Counted from the stretch's first letter, positions 34,659-43,400 are shown. The stretch: DNA of 64,000 nucleotides from Desulfatibacillum alkenivorans DSM 16219 (GCF_900142135.1 NZ_FQZU01000007.1:149657-213656); one strand, 5' to 3'. Notes: generated by a model from the sequence alone, not told the origin. Made by a program: numbers and translations.

Positions 34659-35579
34659 TTATTTGCAGCCCACTTCCTGAGCGAACTTGGCGTCCACGAA
34701 TTTTTCCAGGTCGATTTTATCGGAAAGCACGCCCATCTGACCCGACATATAATCCTGGATAACCGCCAGGTCGTCGATTACAGGCATGAGTTCATCAGTC
34801 TTGATGCGCTGGATTTCGCCGGCCAGCACCCTTTCCATGATTTCTTTTTTCTGATTAAAAAACCAGGCGCCCACCGCGGCTGCGCCTTCGGGCTTCTGGG
34901 CGGCGTACCGGCCCGAAAGCTCCAGGCTCTTGATCAATTCCAACACCGCATCAGGATGTCCTTCCGTAAGTTCTTCATTCATGACCAGGACGCAGCAGGG
35001 ATGATTGGGCCAGATGTCCTTGGACAGGGCGAACTCTTCGCCGTAGCCTTCCAGGATCGCCTGGGACCCAAAGGGCTCGGCCACAATAAAGCCTCCCACC
35101 TCGCCTTCTTCATCGTACTGGATGGCCATGGGCATTTGGCCGGGCGCCATGACTTCCAGCATCACGTCCTTGCCCGGAATCATGCCTTTTTCAGACATGA
35201 GCTTGTGCAGGAGCATGTGATGCACGGAAAGCTGATACGGGATGATGATGACCTTGCCGGCAAAATCCTCCAGGGTTTGGATGTTGGCGCGTTTGTTGGT
35301 GATGAGCACGCTGCCGGTCCTGTGCGTGAACATGACCAGCTTGATCTTTACGCCGGATTTGAAAAGGTCCATGGCCGTGGGCGCCAGGACGAAGGCCGCG
35401 TTGATCTCGCCGGCGGCCAGGGCGTCGGCCACCTGGTTCCAGCCGCCGATGCTTACGGTCTCCAAAGAGGCGTTGTTGAAGGTTTCGCCTCCCTTTTCCA
35501 GTTTGTACTTGGTCAACCCCAGGATCAGATGATCGGTGATGGGCAGGTGACCCACCCTGATAACAGTCTTGTCAGCCAT
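34659..35579 (-). CDS. Cytoplasmic NrtA/SsuA-like solute-binding protein without signal peptide
   Basis: 306 residues. It begins MADKTVIRVGHLPITDHLIL, directly with the first strand of the NMT1/THI5-NrtA fold, with no signal peptide or lipobox. Seen: SIGGWNQVADALAAGEINAA, FVLAPTAMDLF, HRTGSVLITN, IIIPYQLSVHHMLLHKLMSE, GGFIVAEPFGSQAI and IWPNHPCCVLVM (NHPCC at 192-196). These match the middle domain of the receiver-CheW protein encoded two genes upstream. No ABC permease or ATPase is nearby. Inference: an intracellular ligand sensor or ligand carrier for that protein, not a transporter part. AAGGAGGAT precedes the ATG. Confidence 0.8.
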   Translation of the reverse strand: MADKTVIRVGHLPITDHLILGLTKYKLEKGGETFNNASLETVSIGGWNQVADALAAGEINAAFVLAPTAMDLFKSGVKIKLVMFTHRTGSVLITNKRANIQTLEDFAGKVIIIPYQLSVHHMLLHKLMSEKGMIPGKDVMLEVMAPGQMPMAIQYDEEGEVGGFIVAEPFGSQAILEGYGEEFALSKDIWPNHPCCVLVMNEELTEGHPDAVLELIKSLELSGRYAAQKPEGAAAVGAWFFNQKKEIMERVLAGEIQRIKTDELMPVIDDLAVIQDYMSGQMGVLSDKIDLEKFVDAKFAQEVGCK

Positions 35580-35650
35580 GTTTATCCTCCTTGGATGAAA
35601 TCCGTATCGTGCAATTATTGTTAACCCGGCCTGATCCGGGCCGGGCTAAT

Positions 35651-36112
35651 TTACTCCTCAAAGCAAACCTCTATGGTAAAGCTGCCGTCGTCCGTGACAA
35701 AGGGAATCGCCACGATGGGATAGGTGGTGATGTGGTTGATGGAGTGGTTCTTGCCCGTCACCACCGTTGGTACGGCCGCATATAGCACTCTGCCCAGCTC
35801 TTCCAGCTTCACGCGCGCCTGGCCCGAAATCATGTTGCCGATTTCCCCAACCGCGTCCTTAATGTCTTCGTTCAGGCTGTCAATTTGCTCCCCCAGCATT
35901 TTGGAGACGATGGCCAGAGCGCATTCCTCCGAAAAACTGACCGACACCGTGCCCCGGGTGTCTCCCGACAGCCCGATCACGGCGGTCACGTCCCCGGTCG
36001 CCACCTCGTCCTGCTTGATGTACAGGTTCTCCGCCTTGGCCTTGGTCATGGCCATGGTGTCCAGCACGTTCAGGGTGGCTGTAATGAATGGGTTGATTAC
36101 TTTAACGTCCAT
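35651..36112 (-). CDS. cheX: Chemotaxis CheY-phosphate phosphatase CheX
   Basis: 153 residues, the length of CheX. The phosphatase signature E-x2-N is present as Glu90 and Asn93 in DAVGEIGNMISGQAR. The flanking pattern KMLGEQIDSLNEDIKDAVGE fits the CheC/CheX/FliY helix. Known: CheX is a dimer that dephosphorylates CheY. Here the natural target is probably the receiver domain fused to CheW encoded 50 bases upstream on the same strand. The ribosome site GGGGGT lies 5 bases before the ATG. Confidence 0.9.
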   Translation of the reverse strand: MDVKVINPFITATLNVLDTMAMTKAKAENLYIKQDEVATGDVTAVIGLSGDTRGTVSVSFSEECALAIVSKMLGEQIDSLNEDIKDAVGEIGNMISGQARVKLEELGRVLYAAVPTVVTGKNHSINHITTYPIVAIPFVTDDGSFTIEVCFEE

Positions 36113-36162
36113 AAGACCCCCGTTGCCTTTGGGTTTTTCAGGACTGGCCCCGCAGGAGCCGT

Positions 36163-38079
36163 CTAAGTGATAACGTCCAGCACGTGTTCCATATCCAATA
36201 AAAGTTTGACGCCGTTATCCAGTTTGGCCATGCCCAAAATGTAATCCGGCTGAATGGTCGCTCCAAAGGACGAGGTGTCCTCGATCTGGGAGGCCAGCAC
36301 GTCCTTGACCTCCGACACCGAGTCCACAATCACGCCCATAAAAACCGTTTTATCCGGACTTTCCATCTCCAGGACCACGATGCACGTGCGCTCCGTATAG
36401 TCCTGGGCCTCCATGCCAAAGCGGAGGCGGAGGTCCATGATGGGAATCACCTGGTCCCGAAGGTTGATGACGCCCTTGATGTAGCTGGGCGCCTGGGGAA
36501 TGGCCCGGATGGGCCGCATGCCGATGATTTCCCGTATTTTCAAGATGTCCAGGCCGAACTCCTGGCCTTGAAGCGCAAAAGTAAGGTACTTTCCCTCCCG
36601 GGCGAGCATGGTCCTGCCCGAGTCCTGCTCCTTGGCGCCGCGAGGCTCCACCAGGGCGCGGGAAAATTCAGGGCTGGTCAAAGGTTTGGATGGGCGATCC
36701 CCGCAGGCCGCCTCCGCAAACCGGCAGTCCACGAATTCGTCCAGGTCAATGAGTTTGCCGATGCCCATGTCATGGACCATGTATTGCTGAATGACGTCCA
36801 ATTCCTCCTTGGAAGGGTACAGGTCGTCCGTCCGGATTCCCATAGGGTCGGTGAGCACGTTTTTCAGGACAGGAACCTTCAACCCCACGGTTTTTTCCGG
36901 GTCCAGAAAATCCACGGCGATCCTGGCCGAGTTCTCCGGCCTGTTTTTGATGAACCTGCCCGCCGCAACCAGCAATTCATGGAATTCCAGCATGGCGTCC
37001 CCGTGGGCGTCCACCAGCTCCCGGCGCATGGCCAGGACGCAGCACGGATGATTGTTCCATATTTCCGAAGAAAGGAATTGCAGGTCCGTAAGGCCCGAGG
37101 CGATGGTCTTGGTGGCCAGAGGCTCCGCAACCATGAATCCGCACGTCCCGTCGTTGCCCTTCAAATATCCCGGCATATCCACAGGCGCCACGACTTCCAG
37201 GTTGACGTCGTAATGACGCCCGGCGGTGATCATCCCGGCGGACAGTCCAATGCCCGAAAAAAATTGATGGGTGAGCATGTGGTGGATGGACATCTTGTGG
37301 GGGATTAAGAAGGAACGTCCTTTGAAAAAATCCTTCCACGGCTCTTTGTAGCTTCCGTGTTTGCTGCGCACCATCACCGACCCGTTCCTGTGGGCGAACA
37401 AGGTCAGGCGAATGGGAACGTCAAACCCGAAAAGATCCATGGCGATGGGCGCCAATACGCAGGCGCCGTCCACGGTTCCTTCCTCCAGGGCCTGGCGCAC
37501 CGGGTTCCAGCCGCCCATGCACTGGGTTTCCAGTTCAAAGCGTCTGGGCTTGAACACGCCGGACTCTATTAAATGCCTGGCCACGCCCAATACAAGATGG
37601 TCCGTAATCTGGATGTGGGCGATTTTCAGCTTCAGTTTTCCCGAAGCCGTAAACTCCGGGACCCGTTTGCCGGTTGTTTTCGGCTTTTCCCTGGCCCCGA
37701 CAGCCTCAAGAATTCTTTCTTTCAGTTCCTTGGCCTGGAACGGCTTGGGAATGAACCCGGTGGCGCCCGCATCGCGCGCCGCCTGCTCCTGCGCCTTGTC
37801 TCCTTGGCCCGTGGCCATGATAAAAGGCAGGCCTGCTAAACGATCGTTTTTTCGCACCCATTGGAGAAGCTCCAAGCCCCCCCGGTTGGGCATGTTCCAA
37901 TCGCTTATGATCAAATCAACCTTTTCCCCCTGCTCCAAAAGCGCGACGGCCGCATCTCCGTCTTCCGCCTCCAGAATATGTTCATAACCTATGGTCTTCA
38001 GAGCGGCGACTTCAATTTGCCGCGTCAGGGGAGAATCTTCAGCCAGAAGAATACGCATCTTCCGGTGGTCTTCAGACAT
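36163..38079 (-). CDS. Receiver - solute-binding domain - CheW fusion protein
   Basis: 638 residues with three domains. (1) CheY-like receiver 8-128: acidic pair Glu14/Asp15, phosphoacceptor Asp60 (LIISDWNMP), Thr90, Lys112; all key residues are present. (2) NrtA/SsuA-like solute-binding domain about 150-458: KIAHIQITDHLVLG, CMGGWNPVRQALEEG, CVLAPIAMDLFG, NNHPCCVLAM. (3) CheW 495-638: KYLTFALQGQEFGLDILKIREIIGM, YIKGVINLRDQVIPIMDLRLRFGM. There is no signal peptide, so the binding domain works in the cytoplasm. Inference: ligand state and phosphorylation jointly control how the CheW part couples to receptor-CheA arrays. Start 38079 with AGGAGG. It is first in the operon with cheX and the free binding protein. 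Confidence 0.9.
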   Translation of the reverse strand: MSEDHRKMRILLAEDSPLTRQIEVAALKTIGYEHILEAEDGDAAVALLEQGEKVDLIISDWNMPNRGGLELLQWVRKNDRLAGLPFIMATGQGDKAQEQAARDAGATGFIPKPFQAKELKERILEAVGAREKPKTTGKRVPEFTASGKLKLKIAHIQITDHLVLGVARHLIESGVFKPRRFELETQCMGGWNPVRQALEEGTVDGACVLAPIAMDLFGFDVPIRLTLFAHRNGSVMVRSKHGSYKEPWKDFFKGRSFLIPHKMSIHHMLTHQFFSGIGLSAGMITAGRHYDVNLEVVAPVDMPGYLKGNDGTCGFMVAEPLATKTIASGLTDLQFLSSEIWNNHPCCVLAMRRELVDAHGDAMLEFHELLVAAGRFIKNRPENSARIAVDFLDPEKTVGLKVPVLKNVLTDPMGIRTDDLYPSKEELDVIQQYMVHDMGIGKLIDLDEFVDCRFAEAACGDRPSKPLTSPEFSRALVEPRGAKEQDSGRTMLAREGKYLTFALQGQEFGLDILKIREIIGMRPIRAIPQAPSYIKGVINLRDQVIPIMDLRLRFGMEAQDYTERTCIVVLEMESPDKTVFMGVIVDSVSEVKDVLASQIEDTSSFGATIQPDYILGMAKLDNGVKLLLDMEHVLDVIT

Positions 38080-38158
38080 TTTTTGCCTCCTGGAAAAATG
38101 AATTGCTCTCTCGGAAACATTCGGACAAGGCTCTTCGGCCGCAATGAAACAACCATAG

Positions 38159-38174
38159 AGCACAAAGCGTGCCG
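38159..38174 (-). promoter_or_regulatory. Sigma-54-type promoter of the receiver-SBP-CheW operon
   Basis: On the minus strand CGGCACG-CTTT-GTGCT, with exact GG-N10-GC spacing (GG at 38173-38172, GC at 38161-38160). It is almost the same as the element at 48243-48258. Transcription would start near 38148, about 70 bases before the start codon. Confidence 0.6.
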
Positions 38175-38193
38175 TTTTTGATGCATCACGATA

Positions 38194-38215
38194 AATCAAT
38201 TGATATCAATTGATT
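38194..38215. promoter_or_regulatory. 22-bp perfect palindrome, candidate activator site
   Basis: Every base of 38194-38204 pairs with 38205-38215; the core reads TCAATTGATATCAATTGA. It lies about 20 bases upstream of the minus-strand -24 box and 170 bases upstream of the plus-strand one, positions from which an enhancer-binding protein could serve both promoters. Confidence 0.6.
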
Positions 38216-38382
38216 ATATGAGCAACTTCAGCGCCTTTCTGCTTGTTTAACAGGTTTTGAAGCCATTGATTTGGCGCCGCGTCAAAGACTTGGCAAAATT
38301 CCCGGGATTTTTATCGGGGCGAATTGCGGCGGCGTCCAGTTCCTCTGCGTTACGGCTTGAAAAAGACGGTTAAATGCTATTT

Positions 38383-38398
38383 TGGAACGGATTTTGCT
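38383..38398 (+). promoter_or_regulatory. Sigma-54-type promoter of the hybrid histidine kinase
   Basis: TGGAACG-GATT-TTGCT matches the -24/-12 consensus with one mismatch and exact GG-N10-GC spacing. The expected start is near 38409, about 90 bases before the TTG start codon. Confidence 0.6.
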
Positions 38399-38497
38399 CC
38401 GATTAGTTTCTTGCGTTTGCAAAATCCCATAAGCAGGATTTGAGGATCTTGGGTTATCCATGCATTTTTAGGAGATGGAGCATTTAAGAGGCTTGTT

Positions 38498-41098
38498 TTG
38501 AAAGATCAAAACAGATTCCTGATTTTAGTTCTCATTATGGCGTCCGTGTGTCTGCTGGCCACGGGCGTGTCCATCTGGATTTTGTACCATACGTCCATCA
38601 AAGCGGAGAGGAATCGCCTCATAGAAACCGCCCAAAGCCAGGCGCGGCTTATTGAAGCGGTTGGCCGGTTTGACGCCCAATACAGCAGGGACTACCCAAA
38701 AGGCTCCTTGGAGGCCACGCTTAGCCAGGTCCGGGACGCCCACGGCAGCTACAAAGGCTTCGGAGAAACCGGCGAGTTCACTTTGGCGAAAAAGCAGGGC
38801 GGCGTTATCCATTTCTTGCTTAGCCACCGCCATTTCGATCTGACCAATCCCAAACCCGTAAGCATGAAATCTGATTTGGCGATTCCCATGCAACTTGCTT
38901 TGAACGGCCAATCCGGGTCCGTCATCGCCAGGGATTACAGGGGCGAGATGGTTCTTGCCGCCCACGAGCCGGTTTTATCCTTGAATATGGGCATTGTCGC
39001 CAAAATTGATATGGCGGAAATCCGGGCGCCTTATATTCGGGCCATGGCGATCATCCTTGGCGCCATGCTCGGCCTTGTCATCGTGGGCGCTGCATTTTTT
39101 CGAAAAATCAGCTACCCCATAACAAGGCGCCTGGAGGAGCAAAACAAATCCCTGAACCGGGAAATCGGAGAGCGCATAAGGACCGAGGAGGCTCTTCGCT
39201 ACAATGAAGAGTTTTTAAAGACCTTGCTGGACGCCATTCCGGTGCCTGTTTTTTACAAAGGCCGGGATGGGTTGTACCTGGGGTGCAATCTTTTTTTTGA
39301 AAAATTTTTCGGGCTGTCCAGGGATGAGGTCATCGGCAAGTCGGTTTACGATATCTTTCCGTCCAGCGGCGCCGAAACCTATAAAGCAAAAGATAATGAT
39401 CTCATAGAGCACGGCGGCGTCCAGCAGTATCAAGACAAACTAACAAATGGCCGGGGGGAGCTCCGCGATGTAGCCATCCATAAGGCCGCCTTTTTGGACA
39501 AGCAAGGCGAAGTGGCCGGCGTCATCGGCGCTTTGAACGACATTACGGAATTGAAGCAAGCCCAGGAAGCCATAAAAAGCCGGGAGCTACTGCTCAACGA
39601 AATGGGAAGCATTGCCAAGATCGGCGGGTGGGAGCACGATCTGACTACCGGAAAGGCGATTTGGACGAAGGAAGTATATAAGATCATTGAATTGGATGAA
39701 AACCAAACCCTGCCCGGGCCGGACGAACATTTGGAATATTATCTTCCCGGAGACAGGGAAAAACTGGAGAAGGCTTACAATGAAACCATTGAACAAGGCC
39801 TTCCCTTTGATTTGGAGTTGCAATGCGTCACCGCCTCCGGCAAGCGCTTTTGGGCCCGCGCCATAGGCCGCCCGGTCTTTCGGGATGGGCAATGCGTCAA
39901 GCTAAAAGGAACCTTTCAGGACATCAGCGAACGGAAAATGGTGGAGGAGCGGCTTCGCCAGGCTCAAAAAATGGAATCCATCGGCCATCTGGCCGGGGGC
40001 ATCGCCCATGACTTCAACAACCTCCTTTTCCCCATCGTGGGCATGGCCGAAATCCTCATGGAGGACCTTCCCGGGGACAGCCCGGAATTTGAAAACGCCC
40101 AGGTCATCTTCGAGTCCGGAAAACGGGGCGGAGAGCTGGTCAAGCAAATCCTGGCTTTCAGCCGCCAGACCGAACATAAAATGTCTCCCGTCCGCATCCA
40201 GCAGGTGCTGAAGGAAGTACTAAAACTGACCCGGGCCACCATTCCCTCGTTCATTGAAATGGAGGAGCATATCCAGGCGGATTGCGGCATGATTCTGGCC
40301 GATCCCACCCAAATTCACCAAGTGGCAATGAACATCATCACCAACGCCTTTCACGCCGTGGAGCAGGCCGGCGGCAAAATCATCGTCCGCCTCAAAGAAA
40401 TTCTCATAGACGAAGAGGACGTGGAATATAACGCCATAGGCCCCGGCCGCTACGCCCTCATGTCCATTTCAGACAACGGCCCGGGAATGCCTTCGGACCT
40501 GATTAACAGGGTGTTCGAACCCTACTTCACCACCAAAGAGCAGGGAAAGGGGACCGGCTTGGGCCTGGCCGTCGCCTACGGCCTCATCAAGGCGCATAAG
40601 GGGGACATCCGGGTGTACAGCGAGCCCGGCCAGGGAACCGCCTTTAATGTTTATTTGCCCCTGATGGAAAAAATGGAGTTTAAGGAGCAGCAGGAGCCCA
40701 AAGAAGTCCATCCCACAGGCCATGAGCGGGTCCTGCTTATCGATGACGAGGCCCCTATCATCAAACTGGAAACCCAAATGCTCCAGCGTCTGGGATACCA
40801 GGTGACCGCTCGAACCAGCAGCTTGGAGGCCCTGGAAGCCTTTCAGGCCATGCCTTATAACTTTGACCTCATAATCAGCGATATGGCCATGCCCAATATG
40901 ACGGGCGATCGATTGGCCGAGGAGGTCATCGCCGTCAGGCCGGACATTCCCATCATCATCTGCACCGGTTTCAGCGAAAGGCTGAACGAAGCCGACGCCG
41001 GCGCCAAAGGCATCAAGGCCTTTTTGATGAAGCCCGTCATCAGGTCCGAACTGGCGCAAATCGTGCGCCGGGTTTTAGACGCCGCCAAACCGGGGTAA
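38498..41098 (+). CDS. Membrane-bound PAS hybrid sensor histidine kinase
   Basis: 866 residues. Membrane segments at about 8-30 and 183-202 bracket a 150-residue extracytoplasmic sensor (Cache-like size). PAS domains lie at about 236-352 (FLKTLLDAIPVPVFYKGRDG) and 366-478 (GGWEHDLTTGKAIWT). The HisKA domain has His504 in GGIAHDFNNLL, the HATPase has ISDNGPGMP and KGTGLGLAVAYG, and a C-terminal receiver has Asp in LIISDMAMPNM. It is a complete hybrid kinase. Start TTG 38498 with AAGAGG about 7 bases upstream. Divergent from the receiver-SBP-CheW operon, it is a plausible partner of that system. Confidence 0.9.
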   Translation: MKDQNRFLILVLIMASVCLLATGVSIWILYHTSIKAERNRLIETAQSQARLIEAVGRFDAQYSRDYPKGSLEATLSQVRDAHGSYKGFGETGEFTLAKKQGGVIHFLLSHRHFDLTNPKPVSMKSDLAIPMQLALNGQSGSVIARDYRGEMVLAAHEPVLSLNMGIVAKIDMAEIRAPYIRAMAIILGAMLGLVIVGAAFFRKISYPITRRLEEQNKSLNREIGERIRTEEALRYNEEFLKTLLDAIPVPVFYKGRDGLYLGCNLFFEKFFGLSRDEVIGKSVYDIFPSSGAETYKAKDNDLIEHGGVQQYQDKLTNGRGELRDVAIHKAAFLDKQGEVAGVIGALNDITELKQAQEAIKSRELLLNEMGSIAKIGGWEHDLTTGKAIWTKEVYKIIELDENQTLPGPDEHLEYYLPGDREKLEKAYNETIEQGLPFDLELQCVTASGKRFWARAIGRPVFRDGQCVKLKGTFQDISERKMVEERLRQAQKMESIGHLAGGIAHDFNNLLFPIVGMAEILMEDLPGDSPEFENAQVIFESGKRGGELVKQILAFSRQTEHKMSPVRIQQVLKEVLKLTRATIPSFIEMEEHIQADCGMILADPTQIHQVAMNIITNAFHAVEQAGGKIIVRLKEILIDEEDVEYNAIGPGRYALMSISDNGPGMPSDLINRVFEPYFTTKEQGKGTGLGLAVAYGLIKAHKGDIRVYSEPGQGTAFNVYLPLMEKMEFKEQQEPKEVHPTGHERVLLIDDEAPIIKLETQMLQRLGYQVTARTSSLEALEAFQAMPYNFDLIISDMAMPNMTGDRLAEEVIAVRPDIPIIICTGFSERLNEADAGAKGIKAFLMKPVIRSELAQIVRRVLDAAKPG

Positions 41099-41258
41099 TC
41101 GTTTTGCACCGTAGGAATGAGGGAGAACGGCGGCCATGCGGAGGAGGGATTCGGGGGCATGACCTGGTTTCCCTGTCTTCCTTGGCGAGCGATGGCGGCT
41201 TTTGCGGAATAATCCCAAAAAAATTTCACGACCGGGCAAATCCATGCCCTGATTGTCG

Positions 41259-41287
41259 TTGACAAAAGTTCCGCCCGTCCGTAATAT
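41259..41287 (+). promoter_or_regulatory. Sigma-70 promoter of the enoate reductase gene
   Basis: TTGACA (41259-41264), exactly 17 bases, then TAATAT (41282-41287). It is the best sigma-70 match in the window. The start would fall near 41294, inside the operator below. Confidence 0.75.
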
Positions 41288-41293
41288 AAAAAA

Positions 41294-41309
41294 TCGAGCA
41301 CTCGCTCGA
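41294..41309. promoter_or_regulatory. Candidate operator (TetR-like inverted repeat)
   Basis: TCGAGC-ACTC-GCTCGA, perfect 6-bp arms, lies just after the -10 box and over the expected start, an ideal place for a repressor. TetR-type fatty-acid regulators use similar sites, but no regulator gene is adjacent. Confidence 0.55.
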
Positions 41310-41406
41310 AAAAAAGGCCGCGGAGAATGGATGCAACCGCATTTACTCCCAAGGCCTGTTTCCTGGATTAGATCCGTACCCACACCGATAAAAAGGAGAA
41401 CGCTCC

Positions 41407-43329
41407 ATGTTAGACCATTTGATGTCCCCTATAAAAATCCGCAACCTGGAATTGAAAAATCGGTGCGTCATCCCTCCCATGGGCACCAACTTGGGAAATC
41501 CCAACGGAACCGTCACCGAAAAGAATCTGGCCTATATTAAACGCCGCGCGGAAACGGGCGTCGGCCTGGTGATAACGGAGATCGTGGGGGTTCATCCGTC
41601 TGGTTGCGTGGGCCTGGGCATTTTTGACGACAAATACATCCCCGGATTGACTCAAATGGTTGACGCGATTCACTCGGCCGGAAGCAAGGCCGCCCTGCAG
41701 TTGCATCACGCGGGGCGCGAGGCGCCGTTTCAGTTGCAAAAGGGCAAGGCCCTGGGCCCCTCGGCCATTCCCAGCTTCGTCTACGGCCAGCCCCCCAAGG
41801 AAATGACCAAGGACGACATTAAAATGATCATCAGCGCCTTTGGCGACGCCGCGGTGCGCGCCCAGGCCGCGGGCGCCGACGCGGTGGAAATACACGGAGC
41901 CCATGGATATCTGCTGACCCAGTTTATGTCGGTCCACGCCAATCAGCGCACGGACGAGTACGGCGGGGATTTCAAGAACCGCGCCCGGTTCGTCCTTGAA
42001 GTGGTGGAGGAAGTCAGGAAAAGGGTAGGGGACGACTACCCCGTCCTGCTCAGGATTTCCGCCGAAGAATACATCAAGCACGGCTACACCGTGGATGAGG
42101 TCCTTACCATTCTGCCTGAGCTTATCGGCGCAGGAGTCGACGTGCTCCACGCTTCCGTGGGAACCCACGGCAGCCCCGGCGGCATCACCAGCGCCCCCGT
42201 GGAATACGAAGCCGGCTGGAACATCTGGCGCGCCAAGAAAATCAAGGAGGCCGTGGACATTCCGGTTATCGGCGTGGGCCGTTACACCGATCCCCGGGAG
42301 GCTGACAAAGCCATCGCCGACGGCGACGCCGACATGATCGCCTTCGGCCGCCAGGTTCTGGCCGACCCGGATTTCCTGGTGAAAGCCCAGGAAGGACGCT
42401 ATGAAGACATCCGCACCTGTCTGGCCTGCAACCAGGGCTGCATCGAACGCCTGATCCTGGAAATGGGCTCCAGCGTGCGCTGCGCCATCAACCCGGAAAC
42501 CGGTCAGGAAACCCTGGTTCCCAAAGGCCCCGCGGAAAATTCCAAGGACGTCTGGGTGGTGGGCGCCGGCCCCGCCGGCCTTACGGCTGCTTACGAAGCC
42601 GCTAAACTCGGCCACAAGGTCACCCTGTTTGAACAATCCAACCATCTTGGCGGCCAGATTCAGTTCGCCCGCCAGGCCCCGCATAAGGAAGTCTACGGAC
42701 AATGGATCGACTGGCTGGCTGCCCAGGTGAAAAAAGCGGGCGTGGACGTGAAAACCGGCGTAACCGTCACCGAGGACATGCTAAAAGAAAGCAAGCCCGA
42801 AGCCGTAATCCTGGCCATCGGCGGACGCAAGATCACGCCCGATTTTCAGGGACAGGACCAGCCCACAGTCTGCGACGCCTGGCAGGTGCTGAATCAGGAA
42901 GTCCCTCCCGGCAAAAACGCGGTTATCGTGGGCGCCGGCCTCATCGGCATGGAAACGGCCGATTTTCTGGTTCAAAAGGGCTGCAAGGTCACCTTGCTGG
43001 AAATGCTTAAGCAGTCCCCGGTGCTTAAGATTACCGGCCACGGATACCAGTTGCATAAACGCATGCGCGAAGCCAACGTCATGTTCCTGTTCGGCGCGGT
43101 CCTGGCCGCTGTGGACGGAGACAAGGTGACCCTGCGCTTTGACGACAAGGAAGACGTCCTGGAAGGCGTGGACCAGGTGGTTCTGGCTGCAGGCATGAAG
43201 CCGCGCGAAGACTTGAAGGAAGCCCTCATGAACCTGGGAATCCAGCATGCTGTGGTGGGCGACGCGGTTCAGGTGCGCCGCATTATCGAAGCCACGGACG
43301 AAGGCGCCAAGGCCGCCTGGGCGCTCTAA
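41407..43329 (+). CDS. 2,4-dienoyl-CoA reductase / enoate reductase family protein
   Basis: 640 residues, the standard three-part enzyme. An FMN old-yellow-enzyme barrel (1-330) has VEIHGAHGYLLTQFMS and RTDEYGG. A 4Fe-4S site is formed by CLACNQGCIERLI (about 338-345) and SSVRCAIN. FAD and NAD(P)H domains have VVGAGPAGLTAA (about 384) and VIVGAGLIGMETA (about 505). Known: such enzymes reduce unsaturated acyl-CoAs or enoates, with electrons passed from NAD(P)H via FAD and the cluster to FMN. Substrate unknown; beta-oxidation of unsaturated fatty acids is likely. AAAGGAG precedes the ATG. Its control region suggests a dedicated repressor. Confidence 0.92.
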   Translation: MLDHLMSPIKIRNLELKNRCVIPPMGTNLGNPNGTVTEKNLAYIKRRAETGVGLVITEIVGVHPSGCVGLGIFDDKYIPGLTQMVDAIHSAGSKAALQLHHAGREAPFQLQKGKALGPSAIPSFVYGQPPKEMTKDDIKMIISAFGDAAVRAQAAGADAVEIHGAHGYLLTQFMSVHANQRTDEYGGDFKNRARFVLEVVEEVRKRVGDDYPVLLRISAEEYIKHGYTVDEVLTILPELIGAGVDVLHASVGTHGSPGGITSAPVEYEAGWNIWRAKKIKEAVDIPVIGVGRYTDPREADKAIADGDADMIAFGRQVLADPDFLVKAQEGRYEDIRTCLACNQGCIERLILEMGSSVRCAINPETGQETLVPKGPAENSKDVWVVGAGPAGLTAAYEAAKLGHKVTLFEQSNHLGGQIQFARQAPHKEVYGQWIDWLAAQVKKAGVDVKTGVTVTEDMLKESKPEAVILAIGGRKITPDFQGQDQPTVCDAWQVLNQEVPPGKNAVIVGAGLIGMETADFLVQKGCKVTLLEMLKQSPVLKITGHGYQLHKRMREANVMFLFGAVLAAVDGDKVTLRFDDKEDVLEGVDQVVLAAGMKPREDLKEALMNLGIQHAVVGDAVQVRRIIEATDEGAKAAWAL

Positions 43330-43358
43330 TTCCTCCCTAAACCAATCAAAAAATATTT

Positions 43359-43400
43359 CGGGCGAACGGAACAACTCCGTTCGCCCGATTTGCTTTTCGC
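43359..43400 (+). terminator. Terminator of the enoate reductase gene
   Basis: 43359-43370 pairs with 43376-43387 (12 bp, five-base loop), followed by ATTTGCTTTT. Confidence 0.75.

Larger units (their letters stand above)
38080..38497. other. Divergent control region between the fusion gene and the hybrid kinase
   Basis: It contains the minus-strand -24/-12 element (38159-38174), the 22-bp palindrome (38194-38215) and the plus-strand -24/-12 element (38383-38398). No gene is present. Confidence 0.7.
41099..41406. other. Control region of the enoate reductase gene
   Basis: The 308-base gap contains a consensus promoter (41259-41287) and an inverted repeat (41294-41309); otherwise nothing is seen. 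Confidence 0.6.

Noticed and set aside
41410..42702. 430-codon open frame opposite the enoate reductase gene
   Set aside because: It is antisense to a clear FMN/Fe-S/FAD enzyme and has no domain of its own.
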